From assembly GCA_949752735.1 (NCBI GenBank), contig OX457039.1:41712699-41776698 (forward strand): a stretch of DNA of 64,000 nt, written 5' to 3'. The notes below the pieces were generated by a model. It did not search any database. It was not told the DNA's origin and saw only the letters and a program-made list of their open reading frames with translations. This stretch comes from Lumbricus terrestris (Eukaryota > Annelida > Clitellata > Crassiclitellata > Lumbricidae). Numbering within the stretch: position 1 is the first letter of the stretch; each line of letters starts with the position of its first letter. Shown piece by piece: positions 63,904-64,000 of this stretch. Both the position numbers and the translations under genes were made by a program.

Positions 63904-64000
63904 GTACGTGTTAATTGCATATTACTACTTTACTGCTGCTATGCCTTTGTGGGTAGGCCTACTACAGCGCTTTGTTGGGTACTTTAAAATACCGTATGGT

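Overview
This is eukaryotic (animal) genomic DNA, not a microbial chromosome. Evidence: spliced genes with canonical GT-AG introns, long microsatellites, tRNA-derived SINE-like units, several LINE clades, hAT and Tc1/mariner derivatives, foldback elements and an LTR retrotransposon. A soft, marine, probably deuterostome or other aquatic invertebrate fits best: antistasin-type inhibitor domains, foldback elements built from short-phrase arrays, and a striking excess of the word TAGGCCTA. The species cannot be named from sequence alone.

The one clear host gene is an intron-rich plus-strand gene (gene A), which I reconstruct as 17 coding exons from 10542 to 39575, summing to 1299 nt (432 codons plus stop) with compatible phases throughout. 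Exon 1 is a signal peptide and exon 2 a tiny linker. Exons 3-6 carry three antistasin-like domains and two small Cys-rich units, arranged as two duplicated exon pairs. Exons 7-16 are a series of mini-exons (36-72 nt) encoding Thr/Lys/Pro-rich repeats; eight consecutive ones (7-14) are phase 1-1. Exon 17 is an acidic tail with a stop codon and a downstream poly(A) signal. The mini-exons were multiplied by tandem duplications that include intron sequence. A tandem paralogue (gene B) starts at 62292, 51.75 kb downstream on the same strand. Its exon 1 is identical, exon 2 has 6 extra bases, and the window ends in its second intron.

Around and inside these genes almost everything recognisable is mobile DNA. 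1-10 kb holds a LINE 3' end, two terminal-inverted-repeat elements, a foldback element and one arm of an inverted segmental duplication whose partner is 41.8-47.3 kb. The introns of gene A hold MITEs, SINEs, minisatellites, very long (CT)n and (TCA)n arrays, and a conspicuous hAT-like MITE family with a shared core but different termini.

41.8-61.6 kb is a transposon graveyard. Its centre (47.3-60.7 kb) is a five-level nest: a LINE reverse-transcriptase ORF is broken by a foldback element with a 10-bp target duplication; that element carries a second LINE fragment, broken by a second foldback element with an 8-bp duplication, which contains an 8.94-kb LTR retrotransposon. Removing each insertion with one target-site copy restores the interrupted LINE reading frames. 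The LTR element has nearly identical 1,935-bp LTRs, a Leu-tRNA-like primer site, Gag plus aspartic protease coding regions, no reverse transcriptase, RNase H or integrase, and an open reading frame that begins inside its own LTR.

All gene models are from sequence reading only; no transcript or database search was available.
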